Shown here: in pieces, positions 8,295 to 16,043 of the stretch
Numbering within the stretch: the first letter of the stretch is position 1
Layout: every line of letters starts with the position of its first letter
DNA from: Candidatus Sulfopaludibacter sp. SbA3
Lineage (GTDB): Bacteria; Acidobacteriota; Terriglobia; 20CM-2-55-15
Reading direction: 5' to 3'
DNA length: 38,245 nucleotides
Assembly: GCA_945865815.1 (NCBI GenBank)
Contig: CAMBFR010000027.1
Coordinates: forward strand, 1 to 38,245
Program-made: the position numbers and the translations under genes
The notes under the pieces: generated by a model
What the model was told of the DNA's origin: nothing
Database searches by the model: none
The model's input: the letters and a program-made list of their open reading frames with translations, nothing else

Positions 8295-9215
8295 ATGATT
8301 CCCTTTGTGCTGCGCCGCCTTGCGCTGACGCTCCCCATAGTCTGGATTGTAGTGACGCTGGTATTCAGCCTGATCCATCTGGTTCCTGGCGATCCGGTGG
8401 CGCAGATGCTCGGCGAAGGGACGTCGGTCACTGAAATCGAGCGTATCCGGCATGAACTGGGGCTGGATCGTCCTATTTTTGAGCAGTATCGCGCGTACAT
8501 GATGGGTCTGTTGCGCGGAGATCTCGGCATGTCTTTCCGAAACCAGGAAGCGGTGGCGACGTCGATTCTGAGCCGGTATCCGGCCACAATTGAATTGGCG
8601 CTTGGCGCGACTGTTTTCTCGCTGATGGTGGCCATTCCGTTTGGCGTGATGAGCGCAGTCCGGCGAGGCAAGGCGGCCGATCGCGTTATCGGGTTCCTGA
8701 GTTTGCTGGGTCTCTCGCTTCCGAATTTCGCGCTGGGGCCGATGATGATCCTGTTGTTTTCGATTGCCCTGGGTTTGCTTCCGGTTTCCGGCCGTGGCGG
8801 GCTTTCCAGCCTGATCCTGCCGGCGGTGACGTTGGGCGGCGCACTGGCGGCCATAACGACGCGCATGGTGCGGGCTTCGATGCTGGAAGAGATCCAACGG
8901 GACTACGTCCGGACGGCGAGAGCGAAAGGCCTGAAGGAGTCTGTCGTCGTGTTCAAGCACGCATTGAGAAATGGCCTCATTCCCGTAATCACGATTCTCG
9001 GATTGCAGATGGGAGCGCTTCTGGCCGGCGCGATCATTACAGAGACGATTTTTTCGTGGCCCGGCCTTGGACGCCTGACCATACAGGCGATTTACGCCAG
9101 GGATTATCCGCTCGTGCAGGGCTGCCTTCTTGTCATTGCCCTGAGTTACATTCTTATCAACCTTGTCAGCGACGTTCTGTACTCGGTCGTGGACCCCCGA
9201 ATCCGGTATGACTGA
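8295..9215 (+). CDS. ABC transporter permease, DppB/OppB type
   Basis: A 306-residue inner-membrane permease of the peptide/nickel importer family. The N-terminus RRLALTLPIVWIVVTLVFSLIHLVPGDPV is the DppB/OppB signature, followed by IERIRHELGLDRPIFEQY and RGDLGMSF. The cytoplasmic EAA-like coupling loop reads DYVRTARAKGLKESVVVFKHALRNGLIPV. The end, [11 protein letters not shown], is family-typical. The ATG at 8295 matches the usual family start and has a weak GGAA upstream; a TTG at 8229 would add 22 residues behind a strong but hairpin-buried Shine-Dalgarno. It overlaps the next permease by 8 bp. No substrate-binding protein or ATPase gene lies nearby. Confidence 0.9.
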   Translation: MIPFVLRRLALTLPIVWIVVTLVFSLIHLVPGDPVAQMLGEGTSVTEIERIRHELGLDRPIFEQYRAYMMGLLRGDLGMSFRNQEAVATSILSRYPATIELALGATVFSLMVAIPFGVMSAVRRGKAADRVIGFLSLLGLSLPNFALGPMMILLFSIALGLLPVSGRGGLSSLILPAVTLGGALAAITTRMVRASMLEEIQRDYVRTARAKGLKESVVVFKHALRNGLIPVITILGLQMGALLAGAIITETIFSWPGLGRLTIQAIYARDYPLVQGCLLVIALSYILINLVSDVLYSVVDPRIRYD

Positions 9216-10032
9216 GTTTCTTCGCGCAAATAAACTGGCCGCCGCAGGGCTGATCATTGTCGGCGCGCTCACAATCGCCGCGGTTTTTGCGCCGTGGCTG
9301 GCGCCATATGACCCGGCAGGGCAGGAACTGGCCGACCGCCTGACCGGGCCCTCCTGGAAACATCCCTTTGGCAACGACGAGTTGGGGCGCGATATTCTTT
9401 CCCGCGTTTTGTATGGCTCCCGCGTGAGCATGCTCGTCGCGACCACGGTCGTTTTGCTGTCCGGAGTCATAGGGGTCCTTATAGGCGGCCTTGCCGGTTA
9501 CCTGGGAGGCAAGGTCGACACGTTTATTACGGCGGTCGTTATTAACTCTTTGCTGGCGTTTCCCGGGATACTCCTTGCGATTGCGCTGGTCGCTTTCCTG
9601 GGGCCGGGCCTGGATCGATTGATTTTTGCGTTGGTCATCATTGGATGGGTGGGTTATGCGCGGCTATCGCGAGGGCAGGTACTCCAGATTAAAACGTTGG
9701 AGTTTGTTGAGGCTGCGCGAGCGCTGGGCGCGTCAGGCCTGAGAATTTTCAGTTACCATATTTTGCCGAATATCATTCAGCCGATCCTGGTACAGGCCAG
9801 TATCGGAATGGCTGCGGCGATTCTGGCTGAAGCATCTTTGAGTTTTCTGGGACTTGGTATTCCTCCACCGACGCCGAGCTGGGGAGCCATGCTCAATGAC
9901 GGACGGAGCCACCTGTTCGACGCCCCGCACATGGTTCTCTTTCCCTCGATTGCGTTGGTGATGACAGTGTTGTCATTTAATTTTTTGGGCGACGCCTTAC
10001 GCGATTGGCTTGACCCGAAAACATCAAAGTAA
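9208..10032 (+). CDS. ABC transporter permease, DppC/OppC type
   Basis: A 274-residue second permease of the same importer. [24 protein letters not shown] is the classic DppC/OppC motif, and the coupling loop reads [30 protein letters not shown]. The C-terminus [12 protein letters not shown] is also typical. The ATG at 9208 overlaps the stop of the first permease, so the two are translationally coupled and should form a heterodimeric channel. The gene ends 18 bp from the converging pyrophosphatase gene. ATPases and a periplasmic binding protein would have to be supplied from elsewhere. Confidence 0.9.
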   Translation: MTEFLRANKLAAAGLIIVGALTIAAVFAPWLAPYDPAGQELADRLTGPSWKHPFGNDELGRDILSRVLYGSRVSMLVATTVVLLSGVIGVLIGGLAGYLGGKVDTFITAVVINSLLAFPGILLAIALVAFLGPGLDRLIFALVIIGWVGYARLSRGQVLQIKTLEFVEAARALGASGLRIFSYHILPNIIQPILVQASIGMAAAILAEASLSFLGLGIPPPTPSWGAMLNDGRSHLFDAPHMVLFPSIALVMTVLSFNFLGDALRDWLDPKTSK

Positions 10033-10050
10033 TCGCAGGGCTGTTCCCGG

Positions 10051-12120
10051 TTACCGGATAAACCAGGGGGCGAGCACAAGGCTGACTACCGCCATAAGCT
10101 TAATGAGGATATTGAGTGCCGGGCCTGACGTGTCTTTGAACGGATCGCCGACAGTATCGCCGACCACGGCAGCCTTGTGCGGGTTCGAACCCTTGCCGCC
10201 GTGCGCGCCGCCTTCAATGTATTTCTTGGCGTTGTCCCAGGCGCCACCGGCATTCGCCATAAAGAGCGCCATCATTACGCCGGTTACCGTCGCGCCCGCC
10301 AGCAGGCCGCCGAGCGCCTCCACGCCAAGAATCTTCCCGACGATGATGGGTACCGCCACCGCGCTTGCTCCCGGAACAATCATTTCACGCAATGCGGCCC
10401 GCGTTGAAATGTCGACGCAGCGGGCGGAGTCCGGTTTTGCCGTTCCTTCCATCAATCCGGGAATCTCCCGGAACTGACGGCGCACCTCTTCAACCATCCC
10501 CGAGGCGGCCCGGCCGACCGCTGTCATGGTGCTCGCGCCGATGAAGAACGGCATGACGCCGCCGATAAACAGGCCGATCACCACCATAGGATTGACCAGG
10601 TCGAGTCCGGATTCACGAAGGCCCACCGCGGACGCGTATGCGGAGAAGAGCGCCAGTGCCGTCAATGCCGCGCTGCCGATTGCAAATCCCTTGCCGATTG
10701 CAGCGGTCGTGTTTCCCAGCGCATCCAGGCTATCCGTGATCTTGCGAACCTCGGGGCCTAGGTGCGACATTTCCGTGATGCCGCCTGCGTTGTCTGCAAT
10801 CGGGCCATAGGCGTCAACCGACATGGTTACGCCCACTGTTGCCAGCATTCCCACTGCGGCAATGGCTATTCCATAAAGGCCCGCGACGGAAAATGAGGCG
10901 TAAATGGCTGCGCAGATGATCAGGATCGGGATCAGGCAGCTCTGCATGCCCACAGCCAGGCCCGTGATGATGTTGGTTGCAGCGCCCGTTTCAGATGCTT
11001 CGGCGATGCGGCGTACCGGAGCCGAGGACGTGTAATACTCGGTGACGACGCCTATTGCAATACCGGCAAGCGTCCCTGCAAGTACCGCCCAGAAAGGTCC
11101 CAGCACGTTGTACATCTGGCCGCCTTCGGTCATCTGCTGCTCGATCGGAAAGACACTGGTCAGGTAAAACGCGAATGCGAGAAACAGGCCCGCGGCGACG
11201 AAAGTTGTTCCGCGAAGCGCCGCCGCCGGGTCTCCACGCTCGAACACGCGCATGAAGCCTATTCCGATAATCGAGGAAACGAGGCCCGCTATCGTGTAGG
11301 CGATCGGCAGGGAGACAGCATTGAAGTTGTTGGTGATGAGCGGGCTGGTTGCAGCGATGGCGATTGTGGCGATGATCGCTCCCACGTAGGACTCGAAGAT
11401 GTCTGCGCCCATTCCCGCGACGTCCCCTACGTTGTCCCCTACGTTGTCGGCGATTGTTGCCGGATTACGCGGATCATCCTCGGGAATTCCTGCCTCGACT
11501 TTACCAACCAGGTCTGCGCCGACATCCGCCGCCTTGGTATAGATGCCACCGCCAACGCGCGCAAAAAGAGCAATGGAACTGGCCCCCATCGCAAAACCGG
11601 ATATCACTTCAGAGAAGAAACGCCATCCTGCGTTGGAGGCTTCCCCTGCCTCCACCGGTATGCCGGGCACCATGTAACTGTAAATCGCCCCGATGCCGAC
11701 AAGGCCAAGGCTCGCAACGCTCAGGCCCATCACTGCTCCGCCGTTGAAGGCAATGCGCAATGCCAGACCCTGACCATGCGAACGCGCAGCTTCGCTCGTG
11801 CGCACATTGGCACGCGTCGCGGCCTCCATGCCGGTCACTCCTGCCAGTATCGAGCAAACGCCGCCGCCAATATATGCGAGCGCCGTGCCGGCCCCAATCG
11901 CCCAGAAGAGCAGCGCGGCAATCACCGCCAGGAATGGAATTACCACTGAATATTCGCGGCGCAGAAACGCCATCGAGCCGGCGTGTATCTGCTCAGCGAG
12001 ATCTCGCATCGCTGGTGAACCATCCGAATACTTTCGAATGGAGAAATACATCAGAATAGCAAGCGCAAGACCGACAAGGCCGGACCACAGAGCCAAATAA
12101 GCAAGATTAGATAGCAACAA
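10051..12120 (-). CDS. hppA: Membrane-bound proton/sodium-pumping pyrophosphatase
   Basis: A 689-residue integral membrane pyrophosphatase that couples PPi hydrolysis to ion pumping across the inner membrane. Landmarks are the substrate loop [14 protein letters not shown], the acidic motif [23 protein letters not shown], and near the C-terminus [14 protein letters not shown]. The segment [16 protein letters not shown] carries alanine where K+-independent enzymes have lysine, placing it in the K+-dependent class, which includes both H+ and Na+ pumps; the ion cannot be decided here. The start is TTG at 12120 (an in-frame stop lies just upstream), with GAGAGG about eight bases before it. It is transcribed alone, with ~250 bp of noncoding sequence upstream. 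Confidence 0.93.
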   Translation of the reverse strand: MLLSNLAYLALWSGLVGLALAILMYFSIRKYSDGSPAMRDLAEQIHAGSMAFLRREYSVVIPFLAVIAALLFWAIGAGTALAYIGGGVCSILAGVTGMEAATRANVRTSEAARSHGQGLALRIAFNGGAVMGLSVASLGLVGIGAIYSYMVPGIPVEAGEASNAGWRFFSEVISGFAMGASSIALFARVGGGIYTKAADVGADLVGKVEAGIPEDDPRNPATIADNVGDNVGDVAGMGADIFESYVGAIIATIAIAATSPLITNNFNAVSLPIAYTIAGLVSSIIGIGFMRVFERGDPAAALRGTTFVAAGLFLAFAFYLTSVFPIEQQMTEGGQMYNVLGPFWAVLAGTLAGIAIGVVTEYYTSSAPVRRIAEASETGAATNIITGLAVGMQSCLIPILIICAAIYASFSVAGLYGIAIAAVGMLATVGVTMSVDAYGPIADNAGGITEMSHLGPEVRKITDSLDALGNTTAAIGKGFAIGSAALTALALFSAYASAVGLRESGLDLVNPMVVIGLFIGGVMPFFIGASTMTAVGRAASGMVEEVRRQFREIPGLMEGTAKPDSARCVDISTRAALREMIVPGASAVAVPIIVGKILGVEALGGLLAGATVTGVMMALFMANAGGAWDNAKKYIEGGAHGGKGSNPHKAAVVGDTVGDPFKDTSGPALNILIKLMAVVSLVLAPWFIR

Positions 12121-12311
12121 GACAGTTTCCTCTCACTGAGTTAACCATTCATTGATTAAGAAGACACGGAGATGAGCCGCTCAATACAGTCGCACAAAGG
12201 CAGAAATTATCGTCGATTTACACGGACTTGTCTATCACTCGTTATTACAGGTAGTGGTTCGATAGTGCGGCCACCGGCTTTGCGAATAGAGTTCCCGGCG
12301 GACCTCACGGA

Positions 12312-12339
12312 TTGTGCGCAGGTTTGTGACCGCGCACAA
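12312..12339 (-). terminator. Hairpin downstream of the YHS-like gene
   Basis: TTGTGCGC and GCGCACAA form a perfect 8-bp stem, extended by GGT/ACC inside a short loop. It lies about 33 bp beyond the minus-strand stop at 12373. There is no T-tract, so it could be an RNA-stability hairpin rather than an intrinsic terminator. Confidence 0.35.
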
Positions 12340-12372
12340 CCTTGCAGGATCTATGCCGTAAAAAGCCAAGGG

Positions 12373-12615
12373 TCAGCCGGCGATGAACTTCTGGCGGCAG
12401 TCTTCCGAGCAAAAATAATTCTCACCGGATTGCAGAGCGGTTGACTCTGCGACATAGGTTCCGCAGACGGGATCCTTTATCAGCTTGCCGCCCAGCGCAG
12501 GTGTGCTGCGGGCCTCGCGCCGTTTTGCCGTGGACGGAGTAAAAAGCCCGCGTACGATCGAAAGCAGCGCGCTGATGACGAAGAACACCAGCAGGACGCG
12601 AATCAGTAATCGCAT
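12373..12615 (-). CDS. Small membrane-anchored YHS-like metal-binding protein
   Basis: An 80-residue protein with one N-terminal membrane segment (LLIRVLLVFFVISALLSIV), a basic linker and a C-terminal mini-domain with the pattern DPVCGTYV-(x16)-YFCSEDCRQKF. The cysteine arrangement CG...C...C matches YHS/TRASH-type domains that bind a metal ion, as in the PP0621-like small proteins. It starts five bases after the stop of the TPR gene, so it is probably co-transcribed with the run that starts at queE. Its partner is unknown. Confidence 0.7.
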   Translation of the reverse strand: MRLLIRVLLVFFVISALLSIVRGLFTPSTAKRREARSTPALGGKLIKDPVCGTYVAESTALQSGENYFCSEDCRQKFIAG

Positions 12616-12619
12616 CAGC

Positions 12620-13234
12620 TTACTGCGCGGTTTTGCCGCGTCGCTGCCTTTCCTCGAACTTGACCTGCAGGCCCGGTAACGCGGAGTACTTGGGATCGAG
12701 TTCTTCGATGCGCTTCAACAGAGCTGCGGCCTTTTGCAGGTCGCCGTCTCCATCCATGTGGGCGACGACGAGATTGTGGATCGTTGGTACGTGGTTGGGA
12801 TCGATCTTGATGGCGGCCTCGTACTCGACTGTTGCGCCTTTCGTGTCGCCCATGTTCCACAGCGCTGTGGCCATATCGGTACGGACATTCAAGTTGGCCG
12901 GCTCCAGAGCCAGCACTTTCTTGTACCACTCCGCCGCTTCGGCAAACTTCCGTTGAGTAAAAAGAAAGTCTGCATACTTGGTCATCAATTCGGGCTCGTC
13001 AGGATTTTTTTCGATGGCCTGCTTAAACAACTCGACCATCTGGTCGGGGGTTACGTCCGGATGATTCTGGGGATCGGCTGCCGTACCCGTACCTGACGAT
13101 GCATTTGATGGAGCACCCGATGTGGCCCCGGCCGGAGCGTTTCGCTGAACCTGGTAAAACGCGAAAATGTAACCTGCAGCTGCGCCCAGGATGATACCGA
13201 GGATGGCGAAATGAATATTGCGTGAGGAAAACAT
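12620..13234 (-). CDS. Membrane-anchored TPR protein
   Basis: A ~204-residue protein with an N-terminal membrane anchor (HFAILGIILGAAAGYIFAFYQV), a low-complexity Ala/Ser/Gly/Thr linker and about four tetratricopeptide repeats, for example ELMTKYADFLFTQRKFAEAAEWYKKVLALEP and VRTDMATALWNMGDTKGATVEYEAAIKIDP. This is the layout of the CcmH/NrfG-like TPR part used as a protein-docking scaffold, but no cytochrome biogenesis genes are adjacent. ATG at 13234 is chosen because it directly precedes the anchor; an ATG at 13264 would add ten residues. Neither has a good ribosome site. Confidence 0.75.
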   Translation of the reverse strand: MFSSRNIHFAILGIILGAAAGYIFAFYQVQRNAPAGATSGAPSNASSGTGTAADPQNHPDVTPDQMVELFKQAIEKNPDEPELMTKYADFLFTQRKFAEAAEWYKKVLALEPANLNVRTDMATALWNMGDTKGATVEYEAAIKIDPNHVPTIHNLVVAHMDGDGDLQKAAALLKRIEELDPKYSALPGLQVKFEERQRRGKTAQ

Positions 13235-13311
13235 AAGAGGTGCGAGATACCGGACCCGGGACATCGGATGGGAAGAAGGTCACATCCGATACCCCGGGTT
13301 CAGAATGAATG

Positions 13312-14391
13312 CTATCTCTTCTGCTGCTTCTGCTGCTGCTTTTCTTTCGCAGCCTTCTCTGCCGCGGCCTTGTCTGTCTCGGCCTTGGCTTCCTCTGCAC
13401 GGCGGGCATCGCTGGTGAAGCCGGTCGGGGCGGCAGCCTTGGCGGCTTCAATGAGCTGCTTGGCGGCGTCGGCATCCGGACCAGTCGGCTGCATGACCAG
13501 GAACTTTTCCAGAACGGGAACTGCTTCTGGAATCGTTGCCGGCGAGCCGAAGTACGAAATACCGAGCTGATAGTAAGCCGGCGCCATGTCGGGGCTGAAC
13601 TCGATGGCTTTCTTGAAAGCATCGCCCGCATCCTTGGTGCGGCCGCGGTTGGTCAGCACTGCGCCAAGATTGTAGTAAGCCTGGCCGGCGGTTGTCGGGC
13701 TGACTTCGGCCGCCTTTTGAAGCGCGGCGCTGGCCTCTTCGACTTTTCCTGCGTTTCCGAGCGCGATGCCGAGGTTGTTGTGATACGCGCCCTCGTCCGG
13801 CTTCAGTTCGATGGCCTTCTTGTAAGCCTCGGCCGCTTCGTTGAATTGCCGGGCGCCGGAATGCGCATCTGCAAGGTTCGCGAAGATGACGTGCTGCGTA
13901 GGATCCGTCGTTGCGGCTTCCTGGAAAAGCTTGACCGCTTCCGGATAGTTCTTGGCTGTCAACGCGAGGCGGCCCGCCTCAAATGAGACCTTCATTGCTT
14001 CGGCCGCCGCCTTTTCCTTTTCGATCTGGGCCCGCGCTTCGTCCTGGTTGGCCTGGGCCGAAAGAATTTTGAAGTCGAAATCGGCAGTCGTGGTGCCGCC
14101 GAACGTGACGCGGATGTTTTCCAGCGTCGCGAGTGTTCGGCCTTCTCTTGTCGCGCTCAGTTTGTAGGCGCCTGTCGGAAGTCCGGCGTGAGTGTATTGG
14201 CCGCGGGCATCAATATTTACCTGATATCGGCCTGCAATGCCCTGGCGCTCGATCACGATCGTAATGCCGGACTCAGGCTTGCCTTCCGTGTCGATAACCT
14301 TTCCCGCAATTGAACCAGTCTGCGCGTATGTAGGAACCGCGAAGAGCGTGGCTACAAAGAGGAACAGCAGAATTTTGCTGGCAGCTTTCAT
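13312..14391 (-). CDS. Secreted TPR protein with carboxypeptidase-regulatory-like domain
   Basis: A 359-residue exported protein. A signal peptide (MKAASKILLFLFVATLFAVPTYAQ) leads into a beta-sandwich CarboxypepD_reg-like domain (GSIAGKVIDTEGKPESGITIVIE to about residue 105), then a charged helical linker, then five or six TPR units such as IFANLADAHSGARQFNEAAEAYKKAIELKP, and a Lys/Gln/Ala-rich tail. The start at 14391 has GGAGG six bases upstream; longer in-frame extensions lack one. It lies 25 bp downstream of queC. This architecture is common in Acidobacteriota; a scaffold role at the envelope is inferred. Confidence 0.8.
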   Translation of the reverse strand: MKAASKILLFLFVATLFAVPTYAQTGSIAGKVIDTEGKPESGITIVIERQGIAGRYQVNIDARGQYTHAGLPTGAYKLSATREGRTLATLENIRVTFGGTTTADFDFKILSAQANQDEARAQIEKEKAAAEAMKVSFEAGRLALTAKNYPEAVKLFQEAATTDPTQHVIFANLADAHSGARQFNEAAEAYKKAIELKPDEGAYHNNLGIALGNAGKVEEASAALQKAAEVSPTTAGQAYYNLGAVLTNRGRTKDAGDAFKKAIEFSPDMAPAYYQLGISYFGSPATIPEAVPVLEKFLVMQPTGPDADAAKQLIEAAKAAAPTGFTSDARRAEEAKAETDKAAAEKAAKEKQQQKQQKR

Positions 14392-14416
14392 TGAAATCCT
14401 CCGTATATTTTTAGTA

Positions 14417-15121
14417 CTAAACTCGTGCATACTCCGGTTTCGTCGCATAAGCGATTGGATCCACAACCCCCGCCTCCTGAAATGCCCTAAGCCTCAAGGC
14501 ACAGCTGTCGCAAACGCCACACGCCACATCGGAATCGCGATAACAAGACCACGTCAATTCGAACGGGGCGCCGAGTTCGACACCTTCTTTGACGATGTCG
14601 GGCTTCGATAGATAGATTAATGGCGTTTCGACAGTAATGTCTGCTGATGGCCGCGTTCCGGCGCGTATGACTGCATTCATCGCGTCGTAATACTCCGGCC
14701 TGCAGTCCGGATATCCCGAACTGTCTTCCCAAACTGCGCCAATAAAGATTTTGTGCGCTCCAAGGACCTCCGCCCACGACGCCGCGATGGATAAGAAATG
14801 CGCGTTTCGAAACGGCACGTATGTATTGGGAATGTCGCGGCTTGTGAGGTCTGCATCACGAATGGGAAGAGCGGAATCCGTCAGACTTGAACCACCTATG
14901 GACGAGAAATAATCCAAACGAACCACCAATTTTTCGACGGCATCGAAGTGTCGGGCCAATTGATGAAACGACTGAAGCTCGCGCCGTTCCGTACGCTGTC
15001 CGTAGCTCGCATGCAGCGCCGCAATCTCAAAATCGCGGCCGGCGATGCCGGCGGTCACACAGCTATCCATCCCGCCGCTCATCAGTACGACGGCTTTGGG
15101 TTTGTATCCTTGGGCGTCCAT
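14417..15121 (-). CDS. queC: 7-cyano-7-deazaguanine synthase
   Basis: A 234-residue ATP-dependent enzyme that converts 7-carboxy-7-deazaguanine to the nitrile preQ0, a step towards queuosine in tRNA or 7-deazaguanine DNA modifications. The PP-loop SGGMDS is at the N-terminus, with HASYGQRTERRE and NTYVPFRNAHFLSIA downstream. The C-terminal zinc site shows the spaced cysteines in SCYRDSDVACGVCDSC. ATG at 15121 has AGGA upstream; a GTG at 15136 would add five residues. It is 55 bp after queE, which makes its substrate. No queD, queF or tgt gene is in the window. Confidence 0.93.
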   Translation of the reverse strand: MDAQGYKPKAVVLMSGGMDSCVTAGIAGRDFEIAALHASYGQRTERRELQSFHQLARHFDAVEKLVVRLDYFSSIGGSSLTDSALPIRDADLTSRDIPNTYVPFRNAHFLSIAASWAEVLGAHKIFIGAVWEDSSGYPDCRPEYYDAMNAVIRAGTRPSADITVETPLIYLSKPDIVKEGVELGAPFELTWSCYRDSDVACGVCDSCALRLRAFQEAGVVDPIAYATKPEYARV

Positions 15122-15176
15122 GGTCAAGTCCTGCACTTTACATGGGTTAGCGACAAAAAGTCAAAGAGTAACTGGC

Positions 15177-15812
15177 TCAGGCTCCTCGTACTTCGGGACC
15201 CCAAATATATTTGTGAATTTGAAGCTGCAGGCGAACGGGAAGGCCATCGTCAAGAATCCAACGCGCAAGGTCAGCGGGGGCCAAGTCTTCGTGTGAAGGT
15301 GAAAAAAGGACTGTATTGGGCCGTCCGCTCAGCCTCTCGGACCAGATCCGCTTCGACCACGCGTAATCGCCCGGTGAGGCCACCACGAATTTGAATTCGT
15401 CGTGGGGCGAAGCCAGGTCGATGTTTTCCCAGCAGACCGTGTGGCCTTCGTGGCTGTCCGGGCACTTGATGTCGATTATCTTAATGACCGGGGCCGGAAC
15501 ACGATCGATTCGGACGTGGCCGCCGGTCTCCAGCATGACTGTATATCCGGAATCGAGCAGGGAAGTCATTAGCGGGTACACTTCCTCCTGCTCGAGCGGC
15601 TCCCCGCCTGTGATTTCTACAAGCTTTGCAGGATGCCGGCCAACCTCGCCGAGTACTTCACCGAGCTCCATTTCGCGCCCTCCCGAATACGAATACTTCG
15701 TGTCGCAGTAGACGCATCGCAATGAGCATCCCGTTAGGCGCACGAACACGCACGGTTTACCTGCATGCGAGGACTCTCCCTGAATGGAGAAGAAGATTTC
15801 CGTAATGCGCAT
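15177..15812 (-). CDS. queE: 7-carboxy-7-deazaguanine synthase (radical SAM)
   Basis: A 211-residue radical SAM enzyme that ring-contracts 6-carboxytetrahydropterin to 7-carboxy-7-deazaguanine. The N-terminus ITEIFFSIQGESSHAGKPCVFVRLTGC is characteristic. The [4Fe-4S] site is C-x3-C-x2-C within CSLRCVYCD, and EITGGEPLEQ is the SAM-binding GGE motif. The C-terminal QLQIHKYIWGPEVRG is also typical. It heads a minus-strand run continuing into queC and the TPR/YHS genes. The 212 bp upstream hold its promoter and one copy of the 25-bp repeat at 16019-16043. Confidence 0.93.
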   Translation of the reverse strand: MRITEIFFSIQGESSHAGKPCVFVRLTGCSLRCVYCDTKYSYSGGREMELGEVLGEVGRHPAKLVEITGGEPLEQEEVYPLMTSLLDSGYTVMLETGGHVRIDRVPAPVIKIIDIKCPDSHEGHTVCWENIDLASPHDEFKFVVASPGDYAWSKRIWSERLSGRPNTVLFSPSHEDLAPADLARWILDDGLPVRLQLQIHKYIWGPEVRGA

Positions 15813-16018
15813 CAGGACAAATCTAGCATGGCCCGGGGATGCGCGCGTTACAGAGAGTCAGCCGTCCGCATTGGGACGAATTCGTCGATAGCGGCGGGAG
15901 ACGCACACGCGACAATCGTGACAATTTAATCGCTGTCGAGACGGACTTTTCCAGTCGCGGTCCACGCATGTTGCTCCGGATGCCGGCGTTCTCCTTTAGA
16001 GCTCGTGTCTGGTGCCGA

Positions 16019-16043
16019 CCATGTTCATTGAACGGGCGCCGGG
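16019..16043. repeat. 25-bp dispersed repeat, copy A
   Basis: A 25-base segment starting CCATGTTCATTGAACGGGCG matches the reverse complement of 23387-23411 with one mismatch. It overlaps the last codons and the stop of the fused membrane/spermidine-synthase gene. The matching tract begins and ends sharply, so it may be a recombined fragment of a larger dispersed repeat. Confidence 0.6.

Noticed and set aside
8181-9470. 429-codon minus-strand open frame
   Set aside because: Antisense to the first permease gene; Arg/His/Gln-rich shadow sequence with no family motif.
12121-12372. Possible small gene or RNA in the gap before the pyrophosphatase gene
   Set aside because: No ribosome-site-led frame and no recognisable RNA; only one hairpin near the YHS-like gene is evident.
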